A stretch of DNA of 64,000 nucleotides from Leguminivora glycinivorella (taxonomy: Eukaryota > Arthropoda > Insecta > Lepidoptera > Tortricidae). The position numbers and the translations under genes are program-made. Shown one piece after another: positions 40,997 to 52,422 of this stretch. The stretch lies in contig NC_062982.1 of assembly GCF_023078275.1 (NCBI RefSeq), forward strand, positions 6,398,501 through 6,462,500, given 5' to 3'. The notes under the pieces were generated by a model that made no database searches, was not told where the DNA came from, and worked only from the letters and a program-made list of their open reading frames with translations. Position 1 is the first letter of the stretch; each line of letters begins with the position of its first letter.

Positions 40997-43115
40997 TATT
41001 ATGAAATGAAATGAAATGCATTTATTTGCTTAACATTATGTACAGATAAGGTGGTAATATCATTTGTGTTATGTATGTCCAGATAATGTCAGTACCTTAT
41101 ACTAGTAGGCATGCAAATGTTATTATTTAAATCTATTTACAATATATTACATATATACACCATTCATTAAATTATTATTTCAAAATATCAGATTTATAAT
41201 AAAATTAATTACGGATAAATGTCAAAGTGTTAACTAAAGTCTTCATTTAAATATTCCTTAACGCTATAAAAATTATGATTACTTAAAAATGCTATGATCG
41301 CTCGTCTAAATTTAATGAATGGCATGTCTCTTAAATATTGTGGCAGTTTATTATATATAATATATGTCATCCCGTCTACATTATTGCGGTAAAGTGCCAA
41401 ATTGTTTCTCGTACCAAGAAGCTTGTTTAATCGATTAGCTCTGGCGTTTGGATTGACTTGTGCTACGAAAGTAAAGTATTGGTAGTGTTTCTTTACGAAA
41501 ATGCATATTTCTGCTATATATATACATGCCAAGGGCAGAATTTTAAGTTTTATAAACATGGGTCTACATGATTCTCTTGTACCGATTCCACATAATGCTC
41601 TGATACACTTTTTTGGGCTCTAAATGCTCTATTAATGTCAACAGAGTTACCCCAGATTATGACACCATATCGTAACACAGATGATACGTAGCTATGATAG
41701 GCATTTAAAGCTGTGTCTAAGGATGCGATTTCTTTGAGCCGTTTGAGTGCAAACACGAATCGGTTTATTTTAGAGCATACAGTGTCAATATGTTTCTTCC
41801 ATTTACAGTGGTCATCAAGAGTTAATCCCAGAAAGACAGTCGAATTTACCATTTCTACTTTGGTATCATTGTACATTACATTTAATGATAATGCTTGGCT
41901 CTTACTAGTTCGAAATTGTACAGCTTTGGTTTTATCAATATTAATTTTAAGATCGTGTATATTCAACCAATTTACTATGGTTCTAACAGTTTCATTTATT
42001 TCATTTTCAAAAGTATTAAGGTTCGTACATCTAAACAGTAAAGTCGTATCATCGGCAAACAATATACATTTGTGAGTTGTTTGATCGGGAAGGTCATTAA
42101 TGTATAGAAGAAACAATATTGGTCCTAAAATGCTTCCTTGAGGAACTCCTCGTCTATTAATTTTATATTCTGACTTAACACAGACTTTTTCATCATTCAT
42201 TATTTTAGATATTTCTGTGCACTGTCTTCTTTCACTTAGGTAGCTAGTAAACCAGTCCTGGGCTTTCCCTCTAATGCCATAATTGTAAAGTTTATTGAGA
42301 AGCGTTTTATGATTTACAAAATCGAATGCCTTAGACATATCCAAAAATAATGCTATGACAGGCTCTTTACGGTCAAGACACTCAGTTACAAATTTAATTA
42401 AATCAAAGCTAGCAAGAGACGTCGATTTACCCGACTGAAATCCGAACTGATCCGAGCTTAAAATATTGTTTTTTTGAAGGAAAGCACATAATCTCTTAGC
42501 AATTACTTTTTCAAACACTTTTGAAATTATTGGGATAAGAGTGATAGGTCTGTAGTTATTAATCTCTAAAGCGTTACCTTTTTAATAAATTGGCTTTACT
42601 ATCGAGTATTTAAGACGGTCTGGGAATATACCTGTGACGATAGAGAGATTTATTAGATACGTCAGAGGAAACACTAGCTTGTGGGCGCATAATTTTAATA
42701 GTTTGGTGCTAATGGAGTCATATCCAACCGAATTCGTATTATTTAATGAGAATATAGTGTTTAACACCTCATTTTCCGATACAGGAGTTAAAAACATAGA
42801 GTTTATCTGGTTGTATTTATAAGAACCGGGTAGAGTCGCTGTACTCGCGTTACTAGTACAAGGCAGATCTATGAAGAAATTGTTGAATGTTTCCGCTAGT
42901 TCTACGGGGTCATCTATGTATTTTCCATTACTATATATTTGGTCTATATGTTTTAAAGAACCTTTGGTGTTCAAATTTCGGTGGATTACTGACCATGTTG
43001 CTTTACATTTATTTTTGGCGGTTTTAATTGTGTTTTGTTGACAATACGCTGAGCTTTATTAATGCAAAAGTTATGTAAAAGTTTAGTTCGACTAAACTGA
43101 TTAAAATTAAATAAG
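40997..43115 (-). pseudogene. LINE 3' half with reverse transcriptase, one stop and frameshifts
   Basis: The minus strand from about 43110 reads, in one frame from about 43025, TIKTAKNKCKATWSVIHRNL and GYDSISTKLLKLCAHKLVFP. A TAA at 42582-42584 replaces a lysine-like codon in KPIY-KG. The frame continues with NNYRPITLIPIISKVFEKVI, DQFGFQSGKSTSLASFDLI, FLDMSKAFDFVNHK, RGVPQGSILGPILFLLYIND and the catalytic ILFADDTTLLF. A 1-nt deletion in an A-run at about 41609 moves the tail into a new frame (FIKLKILPLACIYIAEICIF, YIIYNKLPQYLRDM), ending at 41230. Another shift lies near 43030-43060. The 3' UTR runs to the (TGAAA)n tract at about 40997-41020, which it shares with the neighbouring LINE in opposite orientation. 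Same CR1/Jockey-type group as the 12.3-kb element, but a different family. Confidence 0.88.
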
Positions 43116-43139
43116 ACATGTAATGCATGCTTTAAGACA

Positions 43140-43530
43140 TGCTTTGTGTGGTAGGGCACAGCACAGCGGATATCGTCTCGCTCGAATCTAGAGTAGAGCC
43201 CAACTGGGGTAGTACTCATAGTGTTGTGTTCCTGTCGGTGAGTAAGGTTGCCAGAGCTCAACGAGGGTGCGGTGTGCTGATGGCGGGAGGACTTACGGAA
43301 CTAACTTGTTCCGTTTATTGTCCTTTGAGTCGTCGGCAACCCGAACCCTCCTTGGAACTTGTACACTCCTTTTTGCTGTGTACTTAACACAGCAAAAGGG
43401 AATGTACAAGTTTCTAATGGGGTGGCAACGCGCATGTGACACTGTTTGAGTTGCAGGCGTCCATAGGTTACGGTGACCGCTTTACATCAGGCGGGCCGTA
43501 TACTTGTTTGCCACCGACGTAGTATAAAAA
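43140..43530 (+). mobile_element. SINE-like lepidopteran repeat
   Basis: TGTGGTAGGGCACAGCACAG, CGGATATCGTCTCGCTCG, AGCCCAACTGGGGTAGTAC near the left and GGTTACGGTGACCGCTTTAC, ATCAGGCGGGCCGTATACTT, GTTTGCCACCGACGTAGTAT followed by an A-run at the right are phrases I associate with a very abundant moth and butterfly retroposon. Between them a foreign-looking stretch (about 43255-43450) contains an inverted GTACACTCCTTTTTGCTGTG/CACAGCAAAAGGGAATGTAC hairpin. The copy may therefore be chimeric or interrupted. Confidence 0.6.
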
Positions 43531-43549
43531 AAAAACTATTGTTATCAAT

Positions 43550-43945
43550 ATTTTTTTTCATTTTCATTCATTTTCATTTTCATTTTCCTATGGATAGCCT
43601 GCAATAGGTACACTTTTTTTACGGGGTGGGAATGCAGTTGCGCACGCTGTGGGACTCGCCGTTGCTTTCCCTTCTCCTGGCAAGAAGGGGAGAAAAGGCT
43701 CTACCCACTAAACCCCCTCCGGCGTTTCACCCTCTTTTCCGTTGTGAAAGCGCACTGCTGGGTTCGGAACGTTTCACTTCACCACTGCGCTCTCCGGCAG
43801 CCCTGGCCAGGGCATGGAGCCTGCAATACCATACCAAAGACAAAGGTGGTAACTGGCGTGGTATTGTAGGTTCCCCATGAGATAAAGTGACCACAATTAG
43901 GTGATCCGTCGTGTACTTGTTTGCGGCCAACTTTGTTACGCCAAG
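43550..43945. repeat. Probable retroposon-derived repeat, unclassified
   Basis: A (TTTCAT)n tract (43553-43592) is followed by CACGCTGTGGGACTCGCC, an inverted GGAGAAGGGAAAGC-type stretch and CTCTCCGGCAGCCCTGGCCA. It ends in GTGTACTTGTTTGCGGCC, which resembles the 3' end of the preceding SINE-like element. GC content is higher than the surroundings. It has several overlapping open frames, but none matches a known protein. Confidence 0.4.
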
Positions 43946-44059
43946 AAACGAGGTAAAAGAACCTCTGATCTCTGACCATATGGCAACCCTAACTCAATAG
44001 CACCGATTATCATCTAGCCACGATCAGGTCAACGTTTTTACGCCGATCTAAGCCGAAGC

Positions 44060-44198
44060 TACAGTCTGATCAAAAAAGAGTTGCACTTAAAAAGTGGCAG
44101 CATTATAGTGTCATCTCTTTCAAACCAATATGTGTGAGAAAACGGGACGACACTACGATGTTTCACTTTTTAATTTTACTCTTTTTGGTCAGACTGTA
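44060..44198. mobile_element. Tc1/mariner-type MITE with TA target duplication
   Basis: CAGTCTGATCAAAAAAGAGT at 44062 is complemented by ACTCTTTTTGGTCAGACTG ending at 44196. Both edges are flanked by TA (44060-44061 and 44197-44198). TA duplication plus a CAGT terminus is the signature of Tc1/mariner elements. Only 135 bp remain between the TAs. Confidence 0.82.
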
Positions 44199-44917
44199 TG
44201 TCGATGTTCAGATTTATGTTTCTAGGATTCTGAAACCCTTTGTCGTCTTGTCCAAGTGTTAATGGGTCTATAGCCTCGTAACGCCCACCATACAAAAAAT
44301 TGAAAAGAAAATTTAGATCCTAGTTGCATTTTAAATTAAGTTGAGTTTCATTTGTTCGAAAAATTTTAGAGACAAAAGAAATGCTACTTTATTTATTCAC
44401 ATGAAAGTTAAAATTCCAATGAACCGAAATGTACATCTCATTGCACATTGGGCGGCAAGAGGATAGATGTGTTTTTATGGCGTGTGAAGATAGAATGAGT
44501 GGATGCTAGCTGTAATGTATTGTCTAATCTATTATTAGCGAATCGGAGATAGTGGCACACCTCGGACACTGGCGATCAAATATATTGAAAGAGGCGCATT
44601 CCTAGCACACAGTCTTAGCTCGTGTAGGTGAACGCGAACTATGCTTGTATGAGTGAAATATGACAGGTCGACTGTTCGTGTTTTTGACAGGCGGTAACTG
44701 TGAGGTAACCGAGAGGGGGTGGGCGGCACTTTCAGCGGGGAGCGGGAGTGGCCATACTGTACACGATAGTACTCTTTATTATACTGTGATAGTGGTATAG
44801 CGAATTCAAGAGATAATGGACTCGAGAGTTTTGCTGTCATTCGGATGTCTGAAATAAAGTAAGTTTTCTTGATAAGTGCAATGTTGTAAGCAAGGATGCT
44901 TTATATAGGATTTAAAA
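44199..44917. other. Unassigned spacer
   Basis: The 101-codon minus-strand frame at 44535-44840 has no recognisable domain, and I treat it as chance. Confidence 0.35.
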
Positions 44918-45215
44918 TCTCCATACTAAGCATCAAACGTCATTTTTTTAGCGCCACCTATTAAATACTATCGTAACTACGATGATGCCTACTTTTTTTT
45001 TTTCTTCAAAACGTGATTTCATGATATTAAAATAAAGAAGCATGTCATTTGTTCTTATAAAAAATTTAAAAACCCAAAAATATTTGGAGAAAATATGATT
45101 TTGGCCACTTCCAAGCTGTGAAACAGCGCCATCTAGTTTCAAGCCTAAAAGGCCCATACATTTCAGGGGTACGCTTTTTTGTATGGGCTTTGTCTGTCCC
45201 GTGTTATATGATCCT
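44918..45215 (-). repeat. Interspersed repeat family R, copy 2
   Basis: Reverse orientation of the 1698 copy. TTTTTTAGCGCCACCTATTA, CAAGCTGTGAAACAGCGCCA, AGGCCCATACATTTCAGGGG and GTATGGGCTTTGTCTGTCCC appear in mirrored order. Confidence 0.7.
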
Positions 45216-45300
45216 TGGTTATAAGTAACTAATATATACGTGGTTATAAGTAACTAATAGTACATAACTAATTACATAAGTATATGTAGGTAGTTAGCAT

Positions 45301-46075
45301 AGCTGGGCACCGTTAATCAAATAGTTAACTTCGTTAATCGCTAATCCGTTACTAAAAAAGTTAACTTCGTTAATCGTTAAAGCGATACATTTCGACAAAT
45401 TTTACGTAAGTTAAAGTTAATCGTTAATCCGTTAACACGTGAAAAAAAAAGAACTTTTCTTTAAAAATTTAGTTGCATCAGTATCCACTATAACGTATTA
45501 TATTTCTGTAAAAGGCCGAAGTACAGCTAGCCTATTGAACTCTAGGCTGCACGTGGAAGGCAGTGATCGGCTGAGCTACTGCCAAGAGCTGTGTCAGGAG
45601 AGATGCTGGCGGTGACGGGACTGTTGTGGCACTTTGGGCGGTAGAGGCTAGGGAAGCGAATGTGGTCGTAAATAGGGCTCGAATTTGCTGCCCTATCACT
45701 ACAACAGTCGCCATGGTAAAGCTTAAGATAACCGAATCAAAGTTAGTAAAAGCAAATCCACGTGAAGAATACTTTTTTAGGTAATATTTCGGACTTTTAG
45801 CAATCGACATCGGTAAAACCTAGGATTTACCGGCAAATCATAGGATTTGCCGTACTTCGGGCTTTTATTGTAGCGTTCAGAACGTGTTTTTCGCAGCGCA
45901 GATGGCGCCTGAGCTCTACTAGATTAACGATTAACGGACTCGGAGAAATTTAACGGAAGTTAACGAGTCCATTAACATTTTTTCAAGTTAACTTAAAAGT
46001 TAATCCGTTAATCGAAATGTTAACTTCGGTAATTAACGATTAACGGATTAACGAGTTAATGCCCACCTATGGTAG
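45301..46075. mobile_element. Composite element with GTTAAT-rich inverted ends and unrelated interior
   Basis: Left end 45301-45440 (GGCACCGTTAATCAAATAGT, GTTAACTTCGTTAATCG repeated) and right end about 45925-46075 (TAACGATTAACGGATTAACG, AGTTAATGCCCACCT) are inverted relatives made of many overlapping GTTAAT/ATTAAC words. The interior of about 450 bp is GC-richer and contains a 92-codon minus-strand frame (45532-45810) plus a local palindrome around CCTAGGATTTACCGGCAAAT. It is unclear whether the interior is part of the element or a captured fragment. Confidence 0.6.
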
Positions 46076-47281
46076 TTAGGTAGAAACATATCGATATCAA
46101 AGGATAGTCGAAGTCTAGGCAATTTCTAACAAAATGTTTTGATTAATGTTTTATTTGTATCATTTTAGCGGAACAAATAAACCGGTTCACTAACATTGTT
46201 TTACTTTAATGCACTACTAATTAAATGCGGCAGGATGTAAGCAGAAATTTATCTGTACACGAGTCTGCGGCATTGCGTTAATTTTATTGCCATACCCTAT
46301 AAAGGACACAAAGGTGTCAAGATTTCCTCTAGCTACAAATGCTAGAATGTTAAATTATTAATCAGCTTGGTGTGACACAGCTCGACAAAAACACGCGACA
46401 TTTCTTGTTTACGATCGCGTGCTGTGTGCTGTATAATCTGAGATGTCAATAAAATCTGATATTATTTCCCTTCAATGCTTTGGTTTCAATGAAGTAAGAA
46501 CTTATCATTGATTTATACACCTCGATACCGGCTCGCACCTTTAAAGGCGCGCGGTAAAAAACGTCCCGCAATCCTTAGTTTGCTATTTAAATTTTCACGC
46601 TTTTTTCATTCACTCGGCGGTTAATTTATAGTAGAGAATTGCATCGAAAGAAGCAATCTTTCAACGTCGGTAAGAGGCATGATCGAAATCGGCTCGATAA
46701 AAATCCTTATCAAGTTGGTGCCGCCCATAAATACGATGAGCTCAATTTGTCGACTATAAAGTTCTTTAAGGTGGTATTTGTCAACGTCAGGGCACCGTAT
46801 CGATGCATCGGACTATGGAGATCGATATCTGGTCTTTGTATCGATACTGGCGATTATTTGATTGCTTGTTTCAGTGGCATGCACCTTGAATTGTAAATTG
46901 AGGAAGCTATATTCGAATGCAAAGTCGACATATTGCTTGTTCAGGTTTTGAATAGCAATCCATGTGGAATATTCATGGAGTGTCATAATATCTGAGGTTG
47001 CGGTGATGCATTCAATTTGCTATCGGCATTGGTATTACGGGCACGGTTACATTTATAATATGTATCTTCATATCTGCATAACTAAAGAACAGCAGGTACT
47101 AACAGCTGCAAAAGTGCATGGCGAATTTATCAATTAATTCATTCATAATTTGTCCATGCACTTTTGATGCTGATGGTACCTAAAGCTTCTGCCAGTCAAG
47201 GTACGATTTCTTAGTCATTGTGACTACATATAAATTGGCTCTGTCACTCCATCACCAATATCACCTTTCATTTTAAAACCC
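46076..47281. other. Unassigned stretch of about 1.2 kb
   Basis: At 47098-47170 GCAAAAGTGCATGGCGAATT and a reversed CCATGCACTTTTGATGC form a loose inverted pair. Otherwise nothing recognised. The 85-codon frame at 46639-46896 has no domain. Confidence 0.35.
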
Positions 47282-47402
47282 TTAGGGCCACTTGCACCAA
47301 CGAAAATGGAGGGTTAACCCGAGGGTTAACCCATCATTTTATATGGAAATTGACAGATGACAGCCCAATAACCCCGGGTTAAATGTTTGGTGCAAGTGGG
47401 CG
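47282..47402. mobile_element. Short MITE family B, copy 2
   Basis: TTAGGGCCACTTGCACCAAC at the left and TTTGGTGCAAGTGGGC at the right are inverted. The core GAGGGTTAACCCGAGGGTTA and ATTGACAGATGACAGCC matches the 5.75-kb copy. This copy preserves the terminal pairing better. Confidence 0.8.
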
Positions 47403-47474
47403 ACGTTGCAATTTACATTTATCATATTAGTTGCAGTTTGACTGCAGTCTGCAGATATCTGCCGCATGGAGTCT

Positions 47475-47640
47475 TCATCGTCATCATGTCAGCCCTTTAT
47501 TGCCCACTGCTGAGCATAGGTCTCTTCTAGTACCTACGCCATTTATCCCGGTCCTGAGCTAGTCTCATCTAGTTGTGACCCACAATTTTGCAGAGGTCGT
47601 CCACCCAACGATAATGGGGTTACATAGTTGTCTGACAAAT
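47475..47640 (-). pseudogene. LINE ORF2 C-terminal scrap
   Basis: On the minus strand, WVDDLCKIVGHN, MRLAQDRDKWR and LEETYAQQWAIKG occur in successive frames with a stop and shifts between them. They match the last residues of RTE-type LINE proteins common in Lepidoptera. A short (GATGAC)n-like tail lies at 47478-47487. Confidence 0.65.
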
Positions 47641-48130
47641 TGTAAACCAAAACGAAGCATGAATTTTGTCTTGTTAATTTGTGAGCATCATCAACTCCTA
47701 GATTATTTTCAAACCATCAAAAGTCCAGTTACTTCACCCAATTACCAATTCCATTGATCTATGAAAAAAGACAAAACAATTGCTTACCTTGTTTGCTCAA
47801 TCTATGCCGCATATTAATAATGTTGTATTTATACGAAGATCAAAAGGGTACGACAAAATAGCAAAATGTCGTGCGCGGAGACGAGCTACCATTCAAAACT
47901 AAAACGTCCTAAGTACCGTATGTTGCTCATAGAGCTTCATATACGGTGTATTACCAGCAAGTAGGATCTATCATAGACAATTAACTATGCTCTTAATCTA
48001 GTGGATAAGTATAAAAAGTGACTTTATAAAGTTTCTAACAAAACTTTTATTGCCAACAATGTACATCACATTCACTCGTCAAGTAAGGGCAATGGCAGCC
48101 CTTAAAGTATGAGAGACTAGCTTCGCGACT
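47641..48130. other. Unassigned spacer
   Basis: Nothing recognised. Confidence 0.35.
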
Positions 48131-48330
48131 CGCCTAGACTTCGACTCGACTTCGACTAGACTCGCGGCTTCTCTAGCGTTAGAAAGAGACAAAAAGTAGC
48201 CTATTTCACTCTCCATCCCTTCAACTATCTCCACTTAAAAAATCACGACAATTCGTCCCTCCGTTTTGCCGCGAAAGGCGGACGAACAAACAGGCACACA
48301 CACTTTCCCATTTATAATATTACAATTACG
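48131..48330. repeat. Dispersed lepidopteran repeat fragment
   Basis: A TAGACTTCGACTCGACTTCG quasi-repeat (48137-48165) is followed by AGAGACAAAAAGTAGCCTAT and CTATCTCCACTTAAAAAATC. TTCGTCCCTCCGTTTTGCCG and CACACACTTTCCCATTTATA then follow, a series I know from many lepidopteran loci. Probably the other end of the repeat type seen at 5045. Confidence 0.5.
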
Positions 48331-48991
48331 ATAGTACCACAGAATATATAATAGTACAAATAGTACGGATGTGAGTAATGACATTACGAAGAGCACGCAA
48401 AACATTGAATGTGCGGATTTCTGAAAATTTATTTTGCATTATAAATAAATATGATTTACTAATTAACGCAAACGATTGCTAATGGATTATATTATTATCG
48501 GTTTCAATAAATGCCCAGGTGGTGGTAACATACTACTGACAGTGTCATTTTGGGTTTAAAGCTAGTTCACTGGATAAATTATCATAAACGGAGTTCCATC
48601 AGGAGCTCACTTCAAAGGATCACGTCCAACCGCGAATGGCAGACGTGTGCGCAGCCGATACAAAATGTGAATTTGTTCGTGTCTTGTTCAAGTAAATCGA
48701 ATGAATATTAGATCAACCTGTTCTTATAGGATAGGACTGCTGGGCTTTATTAAAAGGTTGTAGGTAAATACTGTACGGAAATATTTTCCTGCGGTAGGTA
48801 AAGCCCTTCACACTTATGTGAGCACATACCTTCTACTGTTATTATTATGTTTTCACTTTCATTATAATGATAGTTTGGTTGGACGACTACCTAATTCGTA
48901 CGCGGTCGCAATGGAAGTATTGCAATGCGCAGAACCTTTTCAGGTTTAATCGTCTAGTGCTTTGCCTGAAATAGTATTGTTCATTTTCCTA

Positions 48992-49412
48992 AAGGGCGTG
49001 CCAGGATATGTAAACTAGGAAAAAAGTTATCGTTTTTTTTTACGAAAACTATAAAGTTTGGGGTGCTCAAATTTTGCACATTAATTACTGATGTAGAGCC
49101 ACACCAACCATAAAAATTATAAGCCCAAATTCGTCGGGGGCAGAATCACTAAGCTTATCCTGGCCAGGGGCGGCTCACTCCGCGATTCTATCGCCGCGCT
49201 ACAAGTACATATCAGCGGCCGCGAGTTCGCGGCCCATTCATTGGCGACGACCTTCGCGCGGCGCAATAAAATTCAATGTTGACTGCTCGCGTGCGGTCCG
49301 TTTGTTAATGTAGGTAAGAATTTAGAATGGCGGCATTTTGTGAACATCAAAGGAGTGAGCCTTCTGTACTTGTACTATTATATATTCTGTGTCATGGCAC
49401 GCCCTTTCTTAA
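48992..49412 (+). mobile_element. MITE family K, fullest copy
   Basis: AAAGGGCGTGCCAGG at 48993 and CATGGCACGCCCTTTCTT at 49393 are inverted. Inside, GGGGCGGCTCACTCCGCGAT at 49166 and GGAGTGAGCCTTCTGTACTT at 49352 are also inverted. The centre is GC-rich (TCAGCGGCCGCGAGTTCGCG) and is followed by GCAATAAAATTCAATGTTGA. Partial copies are at 33088 and 40195, and a further end fragment (CCACAGAATATATAATAG) is at 48338. Confidence 0.6.
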
Positions 49413-49439
49413 AAAAATAGAAGCATCGCCTGTAAGACA

Positions 49440-49580
49440 CTGGCAATCATCATCCTCCTTGCGTCATCTCGGCAGTTGCCAAAAACTCATTAGTACGACT
49501 AGGAGTCGGGGTTCGAACTTCGAACCCGCGACCGCCAGATTGACGCATTACCGCTAGGCCACGAGCGCTTCAACGCTCTA
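49440..49580 (-). mobile_element. tRNA-headed SINE, internally deleted minus-strand copy
   Basis: ATCATCCTCCTTGCGTCATC at the left is the reversed tail. GGTTCGAACTTCGAACCCGC and GCTAGGCCACGAGCGCTT at the right are the reversed B and A box regions. About 180 bp of the body are missing between them. Confidence 0.75.
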
Positions 49581-49939
49581 AGACATAATAATCTCGTGTA
49601 TATTTTGGAATGTTGGCTAACATAGATGTTTTTAAGTGAACTCGACTAATAAACATCTTTCAAGTAGATATATTTCAACCTCACTTAGCCACCGCTCCCA
49701 TTACCTCCTACCAATAAAACTGCACTCCGCTTCAATTTGAAAGGCAATAACAGTGCAATAGGACAATCGTGGAAACACCATCAACCCAACATTTCCTAAT
49801 ACCCGATCATTATACATCGAGTCATTCGAGATGACGCGATTTGGTCCAATATAACCTTCAATGAAATAACAATACGAACCGAGGCGTGTGCCAATGTGAA
49901 TGGCACGATCTGCCGGCATAGCCGAAGTGACAATCATTG

Positions 49940-50030
49940 ACGCTGCGACGCGATCGAAATGCAGTTTGGCTCTGTCGCGCTATTATAGAAGAGCGATAGG
50001 GACAGCTAGCTGCGAAGCGGGAACGATTGT
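49940..50030. repeat. MITE family D, half copy
   Basis: GAAATGCAGTTTGGCTCTGT followed by CGCGCTATTATAGAAGAGCG and ATAGGGACAGCTAGCTGCG matches the right half of 8330-8540. Confidence 0.5.
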
Positions 50031-50875
50031 GACTGCAGCTAGTGACCCTGTTCGGCCCAAGAGCAATAATCTTAGCACGATCGCACTATCATCGGCCGGC
50101 CTGTCTTTATGTAAACAGGCTACGCTAATACACCATTATTGCTGACCCCCCAGATGACTGATAAGTCAACATGGGGGTTCTGCTGGAACTTAAAGGTCAC
50201 GTTGCGGTTGCAGCGTTGCTACTACGACTATACGAAACTGGATACATTTTTAACTTCGCAAATGACTGATAAATATTAGCTTCCTGCTTACAATACACCC
50301 AATACACAATTTTCCGCTATTCAGAAATAGATAGAAATATTATCTTTGGATAGAATTCTATATATCAAATCTCTTGCACAGCATTGCAATAATTAGCGTC
50401 AACGTGCATGATGTACAGTATACATAGTTTAAGTGGTACGCGGTACAGATCCCTTGGGGTCCTTTTAAAACCTATGCAGGTCCACCTCCATAGCTGTTAA
50501 TCTAGGTTAGTAGTAAATTTGTTGCCGCTAAATAACGCACAAGCAGTGTATTGAGATATTTTAATAAAAAAAACTTGCTTTGAAAAGTATTACCCACAAT
50601 GCACCCACCAGGCGTTAGACGGTAGGAAGGTACAAATTTGTATGCAGGGGGTCTACTTTTCTCTGCAGCTGACTGTACACACCTATTGTTAAAGCTTAGT
50701 TCTGGGTCTTTGATAAATCACTTCCAGTTGTGATTTGAACAACCAATGTGTCACTCATTGTCTAAAGGAAAATAAATAGTGACATAGGCAGTGTCACGCT
50801 ACCGCAATGCTTTCAGAACCGGAATGACACCTTAAGGCGTCAAAGGGCAACTTTCGTGACCCCGTTTCCCCATAT
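50031..50875. other. Sequence downstream of the gag remnant, unassigned
   Basis: If the LTR retrotransposon were complete, protease, reverse transcriptase and integrase coding would lie here on the minus strand. None is seen, so the element is truncated near 50876. No long terminal repeat is recognised. Confidence 0.4.
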
Positions 50876-51968
50876 CTATCCCGGATGAGTATTGTACATA
50901 GATGGAGGCAGGCCGCGTGAATCCACTTCAAATTGCACTTTTTGTCTACTTACTCTGTCAAATGTATAGGTTTCATACTCTTCACATACATTTTTTTCTT
51001 CTTCTAATCCTTGGTCCTCTTTATTTTCTTCACTTGCTACATTCAAAACATTTGTTTGTCTATACTTATTTGGGCACATTTTAAATATATGGCCTTGTTG
51101 ACCGCATTCCGAGCAAAATTTAGTCTTCAGTGTGCAATCCTTTTTAAGGTGGTTTTCTTTCCCGCAGCAGAAACACTTACTTTTCATATTATTATTATAA
51201 TTCTTCTTGGAGGGTGTAAACTTCTGTCCCACTGCTCTGGCTTTAGGTTTAACATATGATATGTTGCTGGTGTCTTCTTCATTTACTTGTTTATATGCAG
51301 ATTCTACTGTTTTCGCCAAGTTAATCAAGTCTCCTAAATTAGTTGTGGTTTGCTTCATCAGTTCAAACTTGACAAGTTTGGAGTACACTCCATCAACCAG
51401 TTTTTCTTTAATCTGGTCTTCTTCATCCTTGAAATTGCACTTGCGAGATAATTTTTGAAGGTTTAACACATACTCTTCAATTGACTCAGTAGGTAGTTGG
51501 TTGCGACGTCTAAACTCGGCTCTGTCTAACAGTGGTGTTTTCGTTTGTGTATATTTCTCTCGTAATTTCTCACATAACTCTTTGTAAGTCAATGTTGTTG
51601 GTTTTTTTGGTTTACACAAAATTTGTAATGTTTCAAATACACTTGGTGTTATTTTTGTAATAAGCAATGCGGCTTGTTTGTCAGCAGACACATCGTTTAA
51701 AAGTATTAATGATTCTAATTGCTGCTCGAAAACATCCCAGTTGTCTCCGTTAAACGGTTTTAATTCGTAATTCGTCATGGTCTTTTGTTTTGAGATTTTA
51801 GGTTGGTTTTGGTAATAATTACTTAATACCTTGCGTAACGAATCAATCGTTGGATTTGTCGGGCACTGCAAACCCTCTTCAGATATTATTTTTACTAAAG
51901 TATCTTTCCCACATTTATAAATGAAACTCCTTTTTCCTTGTTTTATCAATTCTATGAGAGAATCGGTG

Positions 51969-51971
<3 letters not shown>
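50876..51971 (-). pseudogene. LTR-retrotransposon gag, main part, split by LINE insertion
   Basis: From 51971 the minus strand encodes about 360 residues of a Gag-type capsid protein. It shows a short N-terminal helical region (LIELIKQGKR), a capsid-like domain with KPFNGDNWDVFEQQLESLIL, LREKYTQTKTPLLDRAEF and ESIEEYVLNLQKLSRKCNF, and two CCHC zinc knuckles (CFCCGKENHLKKDC and CSECGQQGHIFKMC) near the end. These are typical of Metaviridae/Ty3-type and related insect LTR elements. The reading frame is open to 50876, but the first 20 or so codons lie on the far side of the inserted LINE (57720-57780). The apparent upstream ORF continuation to 52072 is poly-lysine from the LINE's poly(A) and is artefactual. 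No pol gene follows. Confidence 0.85.

Positions 51972-51974
<3 letters not shown>
51961..51974 (+). repeat. Target-site duplication, left copy
   Basis: AATCGGTGTCTTTT here is identical to 57720-57733. The last Ts merge with the poly-T tract, so the certain length is 11 bp. Confidence 0.88.

Positions 51975-52027
<53 letters not shown>
51971..52027 (-). other. 57-nt poly(A) tail of the I-clade LINE (poly-T on plus strand)
   Basis: An uninterrupted T run on the plus strand marks the 3' end of the LINE transcript. A pure tract of this length indicates a young insertion, since such tracts decay quickly. It would be prone to length variation and assembly error. Confidence 0.9.
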
Positions 52028-52030
<3 letters not shown>

Positions 52031-52422
52031 GCTTTCACTCCTCGGTCTTTTTTCCGAGGTGGATTTTGCCAATGACGACGTTTCTCAACATACAACGCAC
52101 GTAAAGAATGTTCGATGAACTGAGGATTTTGGGAAGGATTGGGAACCAGACATGGACATGAAAGAATTGTTATTTAGACGTCACAGACAAAACAACACTT
52201 AATTATGAAGGGCATTGGAAGAAGCTAATTTTCGAGAGTTATAAACATGAAAGGGAGATAAAAACGGATTTAAAATTGTTTTTTATATTTTTAAAGCAAC
52301 TATAGAGCAGTATATAATTACATCATAGACAACAAGAAAGCTCGGCAGAAACGAAACGTTAGAAACGTAAGATGCAAGATGGAGGCAAAGCAAAAAGGTA
52401 GAGTCAGTTAGAGATAGAGATA
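52028..52422 (-). other. 3' UTR of the I-clade LINE
   Basis: About 395 nt lie between the ORF2 stop and the poly(A). It reads on the minus strand without a long frame. Adenine-rich stretches occur, but no clear hexanucleotide signal is needed because the tail is templated. Confidence 0.6.

Noticed and set aside
45532..45810. A 92-aa ORF inside the GTTAAT-ended element
   Set aside because: Its alanine/threonine-rich sequence matches no domain I can name. I keep it only as part of the element's odd interior.
51972..52072. Apparent N-terminus of a 398-codon Gag-like ORF beginning MAKSTSEKRPRSESH followed by a long lysine run
   Set aside because: The first codons are LINE 3' UTR and the lysines are the LINE poly(A) tail. 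The true gag start is at 57780, beyond the insertion.
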